A DNA stretch of 64,000 nucleotides from positions 7,529,439 to 7,593,438 of the forward strand of contig NC_048561.1 in assembly GCF_902806685.2 (NCBI RefSeq), written 5' to 3'. Positions 9,929 through 18,906 of the stretch are shown one piece after another (position 1 is the first letter of the stretch; each line of letters opens with the position of its first letter). The translations under genes were made by a program, and so were the position numbers. The DNA is from Maniola hyperantus. Its lineage: Eukaryota; Arthropoda; Insecta; Lepidoptera; Nymphalidae. A model generated the notes under the pieces. That model did no database searches. It saw nothing but the letters and a program-made list of their open reading frames with translations, and was not told the DNA's origin.

Positions 9929-10147
9929 ACTAGCTTATTCCCGCGACTTTGTTAGCGTGGACTACACAAATTTCTAACCCCTGTTTTACCCCCTTAGGAG
10001 CTGAATTTTCTAAAATCCTTCCTTAGCGGATGTCTACATCGTAATCTATCAGCATGCCAAATTTCAGCTCGATCCGTTCAGTAGTTTGAGCTGTGCATTG
10101 ATAGATCACTCAGTCAGTCAGTCACCTTTTCCTTTCATATATTTGGA
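9929..10147 (-). mobile_element. Helitron, Lep1-like, complete (first of a tandem pair)
   Basis: CTAG lies at 9930-9933, the core TTAGCGGATGTCTACATCG follows, and the end CAGTCACCTTTTCCTTTCATATATTTGGA abuts the next copy with no spacer. Confidence 0.9.
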
Positions 10148-10376
10148 CTAGCTTATGCTCGCGACTTCGTCCGCGTGGACTACACAAATTTCAAACCCCT
10201 ATTTCACCCCCTTAGGGGTTGAATTTTCAAAAATCCTTCCTTAGCGGATGCCTACGTCATAATAGCTATCTGCATGCCAAATTTCAGCCCGATCCGTCCA
10301 GTAATTTGAGCGGTGCGTTGATAGATCACTCAGTCAGTCAGTCAGTCACCTTTTCCTTTCATATAATTATTTGGAT
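10147..10376 (-). mobile_element. Helitron, Lep1-like, complete (second of a tandem pair)
   Basis: CTAG at 10148-10151 follows directly on the end of the previous copy, in the same orientation. The two differ at many positions (for example TTAGGAGCTG against TTAGGGGTTG), so this is not a recent local duplication. Confidence 0.9.
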
Positions 10377-10479
10377 TACTTCATAATATTATGTTTGACC
10401 GACTGAAAAACTCAAGTTATGAATTTTTAAGTCGGTACAGGTAAAGCCCTTTATACCCCGACTAACGAAGTATAATAAT

Positions 10480-10727
10480 CTTACTTTAAAAGTTGAAAAT
10501 AGTTATTATTTTTTCATGAACACATTTTTTTATGTTCCCACAAATTCACGGTTTTCGGAATTTTCCCTTAACGTTTGCTGTAACACCTACCTACCGGCCA
10601 AATTTCATGATTCATGATTCTAATCTAGGTCAACGGGAAGTACCCTGTAGGATCCTTGACAGACAGACAACAAAGTAATCCTTTAACGGTTCCGTTTTTC
10701 CTTTTGAGGTACGGAATCCTAAAAACC
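10480..10727 (+). mobile_element. GTCY MITE, right part
   Basis: ATGAACACATTTTTTTATG, TCTAGGTCAACGGGAAGTAC, the GACAGACAGACAACAAAG tract and the terminus TTTTTCCTTTTGAGGTACGG match the right half of the family. The CCGGCCAAGTG end is absent. Confidence 0.8.
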
Positions 10728-10847
10728 ATGGTATGAGTGAAAAACTTAACTCCAGAATACCTAAAGCGCCGGGCAATTCACGTCGCTTACGCGTTTCTCG
10801 GAGAACGTTTCTGTGATTTGTTTATCTTCTACGCGGATTACGAAATA

Positions 10848-10988
10848 AATGAGTAAGTATAGATAGTACAAATGAGTAAGTATAGATAGTACAAATGAGT
10901 AAGTATAGATAGTACAAATGAGTAAGTATAGATAGTACAAATGAGTAAGTATAGATAGTACAAATGAGTAAGTATAGATAGTACAAAT
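10848..10988. repeat. 23-bp minisatellite, about 6 copies
   Basis: The unit GAGTAAGTATAGATAGTACA plus AAT repeats at 10851, 10874, 10897 and onward without visible variation. Reading frames across it are by-products of the array. Confidence 0.95.
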
Positions 10989-11157
10989 CACTATACGCCA
11001 TACATTAATTGGAAAACTTTGGAAACGGCATCTGTACCTACTTATACACCATTAAATAATCACCAAAATAAGTCCTCAGCCATAATTTCTCAAATAATAG
11101 GATTTCTATACAAATAACTGGTTCACTATAAATCACGGCAAATACTTCAGCAGCAGG
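10989..11157. other. No feature seen
   Basis: AT-rich DNA, no recognisable repeat or frame. Confidence 0.35.
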
Positions 11158-11393
11158 CATCCCATTGTTGAGTGCGGGCCAGGGTGCCCATCCGCACCAC
11201 GGATAAACTAGGACTAAACCTCCCCTCCCTTCGGCGGTGTTCCCATCACACTACAACATGGGGTTGTTCAAGGGGCGGACCAACTAATTCCTGAAAGGCC
11301 GGCAACGCATCGGCGGTTCCTCTGGTAGTGCATGGGCAGCGGTAATCACTTAACATCAGGTGACCCGCCTGCTCCTTCGCTAGCCATTTTTAT
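11158..11393 (+). mobile_element. LINE-derived 3' segment (ACATCAGGTGACCCGCC family)
   Basis: GGGTGCCCATCCGCACCACGG ... AAGGCCGGCAACGCATCGG ... ACATCAGGTGACCCGCCTGC, ending in ATTTTTATTAAAAA. This is a common lepidopteran retroelement tail. A second copy lies at 38565-38672. Confidence 0.65.
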
Positions 11394-11399
11394 TAAAAA

Positions 11400-11748
11400 C
11401 CCTCGTTAGTCTAGTGGTGATCGACTACAGGTGACGAGGTGCTCGGTTTGATTCCCGGGTCGTGGCAAAAAAACAGTTGGTAATTCGGTTTTTCTGTACA
11501 GAAATTATCAGTGCTAGCTCGGAGTTCGGAAGTTGGCGGTGTTCCAACAACGTACCGGGGAGCGTGTGTCGCCAAGCGATTTAGCGTTCCGGTACGATGC
11601 CGCGTAGACACCGACCAGGGTGGTGAGTTCAATGAAACTGCTATACTCCTTCCAAGTTAGCCCGCTTCCTTCTTAGAATGCATCATCACTTACCACCAGG
11701 CGAGATGCAGTCCAGGGCTGATTTGTATCGAAATAAAAAAATAAACAA
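11400..11748 (+). mobile_element. tRNA-derived SINE, third family, complete
   Basis: The A box is TAGTCTAGTGGTGA and the B box GGTTTGATTCCC (11445-11456). The middle is GTACCGGGGAGCGTGTG, and the tail ACTTACCACCAGGCGAGATG then GGGCTGATTTGTATCG ends in an A-rich run. Relatives are at 36155-36240 (tail only) and 50100-50317 (minus). Confidence 0.8.
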
Positions 11749-11749
11749 A

Positions 11750-11925
11750 TTTATTTATCATTTTTTATTTATTTATTTATTGACACTTTATTGCACACAA
11801 CACAAAGTAAACATTGTAAAAACACAATACAGGATCTTATTCTAATAGATGTAGCATGCAAAGGCGGCCTTATCGCTAAAGCGATCTCTTCCAGGCAACC
11901 TTTGTAACCTTTCATTATGTATTTC
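11750..11925 (-). mobile_element. LINE 3' end (third LINE family)
   Basis: ATTTATTTATTTATTGACAC, TTTATTGCACACAACAC and GCGGCCTTATCGCTAAAGC, read on the minus strand, form a 3' UTR ending in a TAAA-type simple repeat. 11926-12207 holds no recognised feature. Confidence 0.65.
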
Positions 11926-12207
11926 CATCGCCCTTTTTTAAATAACACGGGAAAATTTTAAACTCGGCTAGTATGCAAACCCCGCCCGGTCGTACCCCGG
12001 ACGTCCTCCAAACCAGGACAAATCCGGAGTTCCCCGGACGGATGGCGGCCCTAAGTACGGGGCACACCATAACTCATGGTGCTGCAATTAATGGCGCCCA
12101 TTGTCTTCAGTTATGACTATTATGGGCAGGAATTATGACAAGGAAGGCCTATTGCATACTATGATTTAGTAGGTTTCAATCGGTAGGTAAAAACGTTTAA
12201 TAGTCAT

Positions 12208-12346
12208 ACTAGCATATGCCCACGACTTCGTCCGCGTGGACTACACAACTTTCTAACCCCTATTTTACCCCCTTAAGGGTTAAATATTCAAAAATCCTTT
12301 CTTAGCGGATCTCTACGTCACAATAGCTATCTGCATGCAGCCCGAT
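12208..12346 (-). mobile_element. Helitron, 3' half
   Basis: CTAG (12209-12212) and ACGACTTCGTCCGCGTGGAC, then the TTAGCGGATCTCTACGTC core, stopping at CTGCATGC. The 5' end is missing. Confidence 0.8.
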
Positions 12347-12440
12347 CAAACCGTGAAAGAAAAACCCAAAAAATGTTCGTTTGTTTTGGTCACGGCTTAC
12401 AAACTATGTATTTGGATTTATATTAATTACAAAATATTAA

Positions 12441-13718
12441 TTAGACCCTGAAACCCTGGGGCCATGGAGTCTTAGTGCTAAAAAAATTTACGAGACATTT
12501 CTAGCCTCGGGTGACAGAAAGTCTGCCTCATTAATTCTAGCCTCGGGTGACAGTAAGTCTGCCTCACTAATTCTAGCCTCGGGTGACAGAAGGGCTGCCT
12601 CATTAATTCTAGCCTTGGGTGACAGAAAGTCTGCCTCACTAATTCTAGCCTCGGGTGACAGAAGGGCTGCCTCATTAATTCTAGCCTTGGGTGACAGAAA
12701 GTCTGCCTCACTAATTCTAGCCTCGGGTGACAGAAGGGCTGCCTCATTAATTCTAGCCTCGGGTGACAGAAGGGCTGCCTCATTAATTCTAGCCTCGGGT
12801 GACAGAAGGGCTGCCTCATTAATTCTAGCCTCGGGTGACAGAAGGGCTGCCTCATTAATTCTAGCCTCGGGTGACAGAAGGGCTGCCTCATTAATTCTAG
12901 CCTCGGGTGACAGAAGGGCTGCCTCATTAATTCTAGCCTCGGGTGACAGAAGGGCTGCCTCATTAATTCTAGCCTCGGGTGACAGAAGGGCTGCCTCATT
13001 AATTCTAGCCTCGGGTGACAGAAGGGCTGCCTCATTAATTCTAGCCTTGGGTGACAGAAAGTCTGCCTCACTAATTCTAGCCTCGGGTGACAGAAGGGCT
13101 GCCTCATTAATTCTAGCCTTGGGTGACAGAAAGTCTGCCTCACTAATTCTAGCCTCGGGTGACAGAAGGGCTGCCTCATTAATTCTAGCCTCGGGTGACA
13201 GAAGGGCTGCCTCATTAATTCTAGCCTCGGGTGACAGAAGGGCTGCCTCATTAATTCTAGCCTCGGGTGACAGAAGGGCTGCCTCATTAATTCTAGCCTC
13301 GGGTGACAGAAGGGCTGCCTCATTAATTCTAGCCTCGGGTGACAGAAAGGCTGCCTCATTAATTCTAGCCTCGGGTGACAGAAGGGCTGCCTCATTAATT
13401 CTAGCCTCGGGTGACAGAAGGGCTGCCTCATTAATTCTAGCCTCGGGTGACAGAAGGGCTGCCTCATTAATTCTAGCCTCGGGTGACAGAAGGGCTGCCT
13501 CATTAATTCTAGCCTCGGGTTACAGAAAGGCTGCCTCATTAATTCTAGCCTCAGGTGACAGAAAGGCTGCCTCATTTCTAGCCTCGGGTGACAGAAGGGC
13601 TGCCTCATTTTTTGGGCAACGGATCAGCCTGGCTGTCCAACGCGGAAATGCAGCCAGTATTCTTGGCACTATTCCACGCGGGCATAACTTGTATAGTAAT
13701 TTGATAATTTTATTGTAA
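12441..13718 (+). pseudogene. LINE ORF remnant with an in-frame 36-bp tandem amplification (about 426 codons including stop)
   Basis: One frame is open from just after a TAA (12438-12440) to a stop near 13718. It starts LDPETLGPWSLSAKKIYETF, matching ETLGPWGPGARALFEEIAKR of the 5150-5575 copy. About 31 tandem 12-residue units (LASGDRRAASLI with variants RKSAS and RKAAS) follow, and it ends FFGQRISLAVQRGNAASILG then TIPRGHNLYSN, matching the same LINE C-terminus. In the copies at 5150 and 27369 the corresponding place has a single STGDPRAGSY or STGDRRAGSF. The repeated unit is therefore a piece of the ORF amplified in place and in frame. There is no initiator at a credible 5' end and the endonuclease-like core is absent, so a functional protein is unlikely. 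The opposite strand is also open across the array, a consequence of the 36-bp period. Confidence 0.8.
12502..13609. repeat. 36-bp minisatellite, about 31 copies
   Basis: The unit contains GCCTCGGGTGACAGAAGGGC then TGCCTCATTAATTCTA. Two sequence types alternate in places (GAAGGGCTGCCTCATTAA and GAAAGTCTGCCTCACTAA), which implies duplication of unit blocks. The last two units are shortened. It is nested in the LINE remnant 12441-13718. Confidence 0.95.
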
Positions 13719-13834
13719 TATTTTCTATTAAAAAGAAAAAAAATATTATTATTATTTTTATTTAAATACTGTATGTTACATAGTACTTAAAAGTTTGAAC
13801 ATTTAAGTAATTGCCCGTAGTGTTAGTGAAAAAT

Positions 13835-15226
13835 GTTGACGTACCCAAGTTGATAGCTGGTACGGCGTACCGCGTATGGTACTCGTAACAATGTTGACGT
13901 ACCCTAGTTGATAGCTGGTACGGCGTACCGCGTATGGTACTCGTAACAATGTTGACGTACCCAAGTTGATAGCTGGTACGGCGTACCGCGTATGGTACTC
14001 GTAACAATGTTGACGTACCCAAGTTGATAGCTGGTACGGCGTACCGCGTATGGTACTCGTAACAATGTTGACGTACCCTAGTTGATAGCTGGTACGGCGT
14101 ACCGCGTATGGTACTCGTAACAATGTTGACGTACCCAAGTTGATAGCTGGTACGGCGTACCGCGTATGGTACTCGTAACAATGTTGACGTACCCAAGTTG
14201 ATAGCTGGTACGGCGTACCGCGTATGGTACTCGTAACAATGTTGACGTACCCAAGTTGATAGCTGGTACGGCGTACCGCGTATGGTACTCGTAACAATGT
14301 TGACGTACCCAAGTTGATAGCTGGTACGGCGTACCGCGTATGGTACTCGTAACAATGTTGACGTACCCAAGTTGATAGCTGGTACGGCGTACCGCGTATG
14401 GAACTCGTAACAATGTTGACGTACCCAAGTTGATAGCTGGTACGGCGTACCGCGTATGGTACTCGTAACAATGTTGACGTACCCAAGTTGATAGCTGGTA
14501 CGGCGTACCGCGTATGGTACTCGTAACAATGTTGACGTACCCAAGTTGATAGCTGGTACGGCGTACCGCGTATGGTACTCGTAACAATGTTGACGTACCC
14601 AAGTTGATAGCTGTTACGGCGTACCGCGTATGGTACTCGTAACAATGTTGACGTACCCAAGTTGATAGCTGGTACGGCGTACCGCGTATGGTACTCGTAA
14701 CAATGTTGACGTACCCAAGTTGATAGCTGGTACGGCGTACCGCGTATGGTACTCGTAACAATGTTGACGTACCCAAGTTGATAGCTGGTACGGCGTACCG
14801 CGTATGGTACTCGTAACAATGTTGACGTACCCAAGTTGATAGCTGGTACGGCGTACCGCGTATGGTACTCGTAACAATGTTGACGTACCCAAGTTGATAG
14901 CTGGTACGGCGTACCGCGTATGGTACTCGTAACAATGTTGACGTACCCAAGTTGATAGCTGGTACGGCGTACCGCGTATGGTACTCGTAACAATGTTGAC
15001 GTACCCAAGTTGATAGCTGGTACGGCGTACCGCGTATGGTACTCGTAACAATGTTGACGTACCCAAGTTGATAGCTGGTACGGCGTACCGCGTATGGTAC
15101 TCGTAACAATGTTGACGTACCCAAGTTGATAGCTGGTACGGCGTACCGCGTATGGTACTCGTAACAATGTTGACGTACCCAAGTTGATAGCTGGTACGGC
15201 GTACCGCGTATGGTACTCGTAACAAT
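13835..15226. repeat. 58-bp satellite, exactly 24 copies
   Basis: Units start GTTGACGTACCCAAGTTG at 13835, 13893 and so on to 15169. 24 x 58 = 1392 bp fits the array exactly. Only a few substitutions are visible (CCTAGTTG near 13905 and 14080, GGAACTC near 14400, CTGTTACG near 14612). Each unit holds the dyad GGTACGGCGTACC followed by another GGTAC. The long minus-strand frames (MGTSTLLRVPYAVRR...) cycle through three frames because 58 is not a multiple of 3, and are array artefacts. Confidence 0.97.
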
Positions 15227-15298
15227 GGGAACGTTGGAGAGTAATTACGTTTTACACTTACTCTGTAATTAGCGTGACGTGACGACAACGAGGCCGGC

Positions 15299-15338
15299 GC
15301 GTGGCGGGACCGTGGCGGGACCGTGGCGGGACCGTGAC
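15299..15338. repeat. 11-bp tandem repeat, about 3.5 copies
   Basis: GTGGCGGGACC repeats at 15301, 15312 and 15323 just downstream of the 58-bp array. Confidence 0.9.
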
Positions 15339-15411
15339 ACTGACACTCACACGGTACAAGGCTCGCATTCGATAGGTACTCTATCCGCGGAAACAAGTTG
15401 CTATTGCGCCA

Positions 15412-15570
15412 GACCCGCAAATTGCTATTGCGCTGGAACCGTGTCTCATTACCATCGAAATGACATCATTTTGACGTCGGCCGAAATAAAAATATACCAT
15501 CAGCTCGAAACTTCAGTCTAGCGCTGACGTCACTAAAATGGCGGTCACGCGTATTAGCAATTTGCGGGAC
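15412..15570. mobile_element. MITE with 15-bp terminal inverted repeats, 159 bp
   Basis: The left end GACCCGCAAATTGCT and right end AGCAATTTGCGGGAC are inverted with one mismatch. The interior includes ACTTCAGTCTAGCGCTGACGTCAC. A second copy in the opposite orientation lies at 47365-47522, so the family is supported by two copies with matching ends. Confidence 0.85.
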
Positions 15571-15589
15571 TTATATAGCGCTCTTATTG

Positions 15590-15720
15590 TTACGTAATCC
15601 CATACAAACGATAGAGACAACAATCACAGTGGGCGCTAACCGTCTTGAGTCACCAAAACAATCACAAACGAAACTATGTTTTCAAATTTTTGAAAATATT
15701 TTTGTGAAACGTCAAATTTT
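15590..15720. mobile_element. MITE-like repeat (AGTGGGCGCTAACC family)
   Basis: TGTTACGTAATCCCATAC, GTGGGCGCTAACCGTCTTGAG and ACAAACGAAACTATGTTTTC are shared with 33385-33590. 15721-15957 contains a CTTCACTTCACT tract and nothing else recognised. Confidence 0.5.
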
Positions 15721-15957
15721 TTCCATTGATGAAATGACAATTGTGAAAGGAATTGTGTCACTGGTTCGAAACCCTTCTCCTCAATACGTAGAGCGGCCAT
15801 TGTGAAGCTTCACTTCACTTCACTCGCGGGTGTTCACAGTGTTCACACAAAACGTCAAACTGGGACACTTCGCAGATGATCGTTTTCAACACTATTGCCG
15901 CGACACAAAGAAAGCTTTTATTTCATAGTATTGTTGCGAGGTGCTGAAGCTATCTAT

Positions 15958-16330
15958 TCTAGTATTTATTAATAAAATCCCGCAAACTATTTTGGACTTA
16001 CCTTTGCACAAGTTTAAAAAATCTATTAAAAATATGCTCCTGAAAAAAGCATATTACACAATTGAAGATTATCTAAATGATAAAAGAGCGTGGATTTGAC
16101 CTGCAGCTCGTTCCGGCAACGCACAAGACTGCAAATACTATTTTATACATGGCATAATCTTGTACCTATATCAAATATTTGAAAAGAGCAACCGCCGAGT
16201 TTCTTGCTGGTTCTTCTCGGTAGGAAAGGCATTCCGAACCAGTGGTAGATGCATCCGACCATTCGTAAGTACTTGTAAAAGTTTATACGAATAAAAAAGA
16301 TTTTTATTTTTATTTTATTTTATTTTTATT
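15958..16330 (+). mobile_element. LINE 3' end with reverse-transcriptase C-terminus
   Basis: A 5'-truncated LINE copy: a 46-codon frame, the 3' UTR (CCGAGTTTCTTGCTGGTTC ... GTACTTGTAAAAGTTTATAC) and a TTTTATTTTA-rich tail. The other copies of this tail are all truncated at different points, as expected for target-primed reverse transcription. Confidence 0.85.
15962..16099 (+). pseudogene. Reverse-transcriptase C-terminal remnant (46 codons)
   Basis: The frame reads VFINKIPQTILDLPLHKFKK, then SIKNMLLKKAYYTIEDYLND, then KRAWI and a stop. This NKIP...FK..K..L..KAYYT..DYLND pattern is the usual end of jockey/CR1-type LINE polymerases in insects. The catalytic part is absent. Confidence 0.75.
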
Positions 16331-16364
16331 TTAAATTGTATTTGAGTGTCGATTTCATGGCGAT

Positions 16365-16572
16365 ACTAGCTGTCTCGCCCCGACTTTGTCCGAGTTTATT
16401 ATCTTGTTTCTTTGATATTCCGAGATAAAAAGTAGTTAGGTATGCCCGTCTCCTGAATGCATTCGTATGCTATCTCTAATTGCTACGATCTTCTGGGAAC
16501 TCTGATTTTTCGGGACAATAAAGTCAAACAGTTTTCACCTAAACGTGGACGAAGTCGCGGACAACAGCTAGG
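16365..16572. mobile_element. Two Helitron 3' ends head to head
   Basis: CTAG occurs at both ends: ACTAGCTGTCTCGCCCCGAC at the left and GTGGACGAAGTCGCGGACAAC then AGCTAG at the right. Each side looks like a Helitron 3' terminus, pointing outwards. The centre has CTTTGATATTCCGAGATAAA and CTCTGATTTTTCGGGACAAT, two versions of the same internal block. Confidence 0.7.
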
Positions 16573-16810
16573 ACACTAAAAAATGTTTTGAGAAAACGGC
16601 GAAAAAAGGTAACTATTTACTTAACTGTAATTCATTTTGTAGCAGAGGTTATTTTAAACGTTTATAAGTTTGTTACTAACTTTTGAAATTCAATATGACC
16701 ATACTAATTATGAGCTTTCGCCGACAACCAATTATTATTTAAGTCACGGCACACATAAGTCACGTGTTATAGTTAATAGCAGTTGGTGTGTCGCAGTAGG
16801 TCGTAACTCT

Positions 16811-16892
16811 GGGCAGCCTGCGCCGGGAGTCGAACGTGTAAGTCTGCTTTACGAGCCGCTTGGCAGTTGGCACTGCGCCAGCGAGACTTGAA
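16811..16892 (-). mobile_element. tRNA-like SINE head (TGGCGCAGTGCC family)
   Basis: On the minus strand CTGGCGCAGTGCCAACTGCC precedes GTTCGACTCCCGGCGCAGG, giving an A-box-like and a B-box-like element at tRNA spacing. A plus-strand copy lies at 9815-9885. 16573-16810 holds no recognised feature. Confidence 0.55.
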
Positions 16893-16948
16893 CTCTTAAG
16901 GACGTCAGGTTTGCCTTATTAACTGTTATAATAATGTATTGCCTTATG

Positions 16949-16977
16949 CCTAACATCGTGGCAGCCACGATGTTAGG
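16949..16977. repeat. Perfect 14-bp palindrome
   Basis: CCTAACATCGTGGC, one base, GCCACGATGTTAGG. It is isolated, with no oligo-T run after it, so no transcriptional role is implied. Confidence 0.8.
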
Positions 16978-17043
16978 TGACTGGTGCAGGAATAAAAGGC
17001 CGCTCACATTTTATGTTTGTATTTATTTATTTTATTATTTATT

Positions 17044-17432
17044 ACTAGCTTCTGCCCGCGGCTTCGCCCGTGTGGCCTACAGGAAACAAATGGCATTTTT
17101 TTTTAGAAAAAAACATTATAACATCAGGACGCGCACTCTGAACGGCACCGAATAAAACATATAACCTTCCAACCCCCATTTCACCCCTTTAGACCCAACT
17201 ATCAATACCAATTTTCATGCAAATAACTTGAAAAATGACCGACTTTCATACAAGCTTCCATCCCCCATTTAACCCACTTAGGGGTGGAATTTCGAAAAAT
17301 CCTTTCTTAAAGGATACCTACTCTTTACAAAGAACAAACCCTCCATATTTCATGTCTTTAGGACCAGCGGTTTAGGCTGTGCGTTGATATCTATGTCAGT
17401 CAGTCACGACTTTGAATTTTATATATATAGAT
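17044..17432 (-). mobile_element. Helitron, GGCTTCGCCCG subfamily, complete
   Basis: CTAG at 17045-17048, then TTCTGCCCGCGGCTTCGCCCG. The other end is GTCAGTCAGTCACGACTTTG then ATATATAGAT. The block CAACCCCCATTTCACCCCTTTA is repeated about 100 bp apart with drift, so the element contains an old internal duplication. Confidence 0.8.
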
Positions 17433-17510
17433 AGATTATTCTTGCATACACATTGCATTATTATTTACAAGATATTTACATTAGCTGTATCATTGACTTA
17501 CAAGTATATT

Positions 17511-17672
17511 ACTAGCTGAGGCCCGCGACTTCATACCTACGTGTGGGTGGATTTAGGTTTTTAAATATCCCGGGGAACTCTTTGATTGTCCGGGTTAAAA
17601 AGTAGCCTATTATATTCGTGTAAAAAATCACGTCGATCTGTTTCGGCGTGATTGAAGGACAAACCAACAAAC
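17511..17672 (-). mobile_element. Helitron, GATTGAAGGACAAACC subfamily
   Basis: CTAG (17512-17515), GCCCGCGACTTCATACC, CTTTGATTGTCCGGG, GTGATTGAAGGACAAACC and CAAACAAACACACG. The 5' start (TTTCGCATTTATAAT) is lost. 17673-17867 is AT-rich DNA with no call. Confidence 0.8.
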
Positions 17673-17867
17673 AAACACACGTCTTTCCTACTGATTAGTT
17701 GATAAGTACATAATTACTTATCCATACTAATATTCAAAATTCTTTGATCTTTTATCGTTTTGTATTTTATGTCTTTTTTCTTGTACCTTTATTTGTATTA
17801 ATCATCTAGTCAGTGTAAGTGGCACTGCCGTTCTAATTAGATATAAAATAAATAAATAAAATAAAAA

Positions 17868-18085
17868 ATGAATAAAATTATAAATGCGAAAGTGTGTCTG
17901 TACCTACTTATGTCTGCTAGCTTTTCACAGCTCATCCGTTCAACCGATTTTGACGAAATTTGGTACAGAGATAGCTTGCATCCCGGGGAAGGACATAGGC
18001 TACTTTTTATCCGGAAAATCAGTGTTCCCGCGAGATTTCTAAAAACGGAAATCCATGCCGACGAAGTCGCGGGCATCTATCTAGT
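17868..18085 (+). mobile_element. Helitron, GCGAAAGTGTGTCTG subfamily, nearly complete
   Basis: The 5' part is ATTATAAATGCGAAAGTGTG, then TTTGACGAAATTTGGTACAG, CCCGGGGAAGGACATAGGC, ACGAAGTCGCGGGCATC and CTAG at 18081-18084. Open frames on both strands here are incidental. Confidence 0.85.
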
Positions 18086-18143
18086 CATATTATATTTACT
18101 TGTATAATATATTTATTTAGGCATATGATATCAGTTTAATTGT

Positions 18144-18175
18144 CGCATCGTGTCGCTAATGGATGACACGATGCG
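18144..18175. repeat. 11-bp hairpin
   Basis: CGCATCGTGTC, ten bases, GACACGATGCG. It lies between two mobile elements and its function is unknown. Confidence 0.6.
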
Positions 18176-18328
18176 TTGCAGCATCTGCCGCTGATTGATC
18201 GCCTCACGCCAGACGACAGACGACATGACGGGACGTTTTATACGATACGACATCAACACGACACGGGCGTTCATAATCGAGGTAAGTGGATAAGTCTCAT
18301 CTTGTAAATATATAAAAGGAAAAGGTAA

Positions 18329-18625
18329 CTGTACCCGTAGTACAAGATTTTACATCTCACCAAACCAAACCAAATTCGAGAGTCGAAATACTTCCGCGTT
18401 ACAGTAAACTGGATCTTAAACGCCTTGTTTTAAAGCTCAAGTTTGTCTACACTTCTACAGCCAGCGCTCCAAGCGGAAACATTGCGAAATTAAAATCAGT
18501 GGCATTGAATATTTGACTTTAATTCAAGGCTGTTTAGGTCCATTTTACTGTAACGCGGAAGTATTTCGCCTCTCGAATTTGGTTTGGTTTAGTGAGACGT
18601 AAAATCTGTACTGTAAAATCGGTAC
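18329..18625. mobile_element. MITE with long terminal inverted repeats (CTGTACCCG family), copy 1
   Basis: Left CTGTACCCGTAGTACAAG ... ACCAAATTCGAGAGTCGAAA is mirrored by TTTCGCCTCTCGAATTTGG ... at the right. The centre has CCAGCGCTCCAAGCGGAAAC. It follows a Helitron 5' stub (TATATAAAAGGAAAAGG, 18310-18326), so it probably inserted into a Helitron. Other copies are at 20467-20830 and 36498-36792. Confidence 0.85.
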
Positions 18626-18630
18626 TGACT

Positions 18631-18728
18631 GACTTTAGAGTCCACCAATGACAACAAAGCATTCTCCCCTGTCCCCGCCAACATTTTACGATTTTGTTTT
18701 CATGCAAAACCTTGTATATGCGTACTCT
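18631..18728. repeat. Arm of a distant inverted repeat (partner 19967-20070)
   Basis: GACTTTAGAGTCCACCAATG ... TGCAAAACCTTGTATATGCG reads in reverse at 19967-20070, with small differences. The two arms lie outside the tRNA-like inverted pair. Confidence 0.75.
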
Positions 18729-18906
18729 TGGGGTTGAATTCTCTGTGCTCTAAGGATAGGTAGGTAAGCTAAGTAGGTAGGCTAACACGTCTAGATATTT
18801 GGAAGAGCCTACGATGGCCGTCACCGTCTCGCTCGACCCAGTGCTGGCATGTGTCATGTGTGTATACTTGCCCAGGGTAATTATTTGGCGAATAACAACA
18901 TAGCAT

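Noticed and set aside
12478..13608. Minus-strand frame of 376 codons (MRQPFCHPRLEL repeats)
   Set aside because: It is the antisense shadow of the 36-bp array. Any unit of 36 bp without stops gives open frames on both strands, and it has no similarity to the LINE protein.
12502..15226. CRISPR-like arrays
   Set aside because: The repeats are contiguous without unique spacers and the context is a eukaryotic genome full of retroelements.
13762..15420. Minus-strand frames of 260-459 codons over the 58-bp array (YAVRRTSYQLGYVN repeats)
   Set aside because: The 58-bp period makes the frame rotate, so all three minus frames are long and overlapping. No start, domain or codon bias supports coding.
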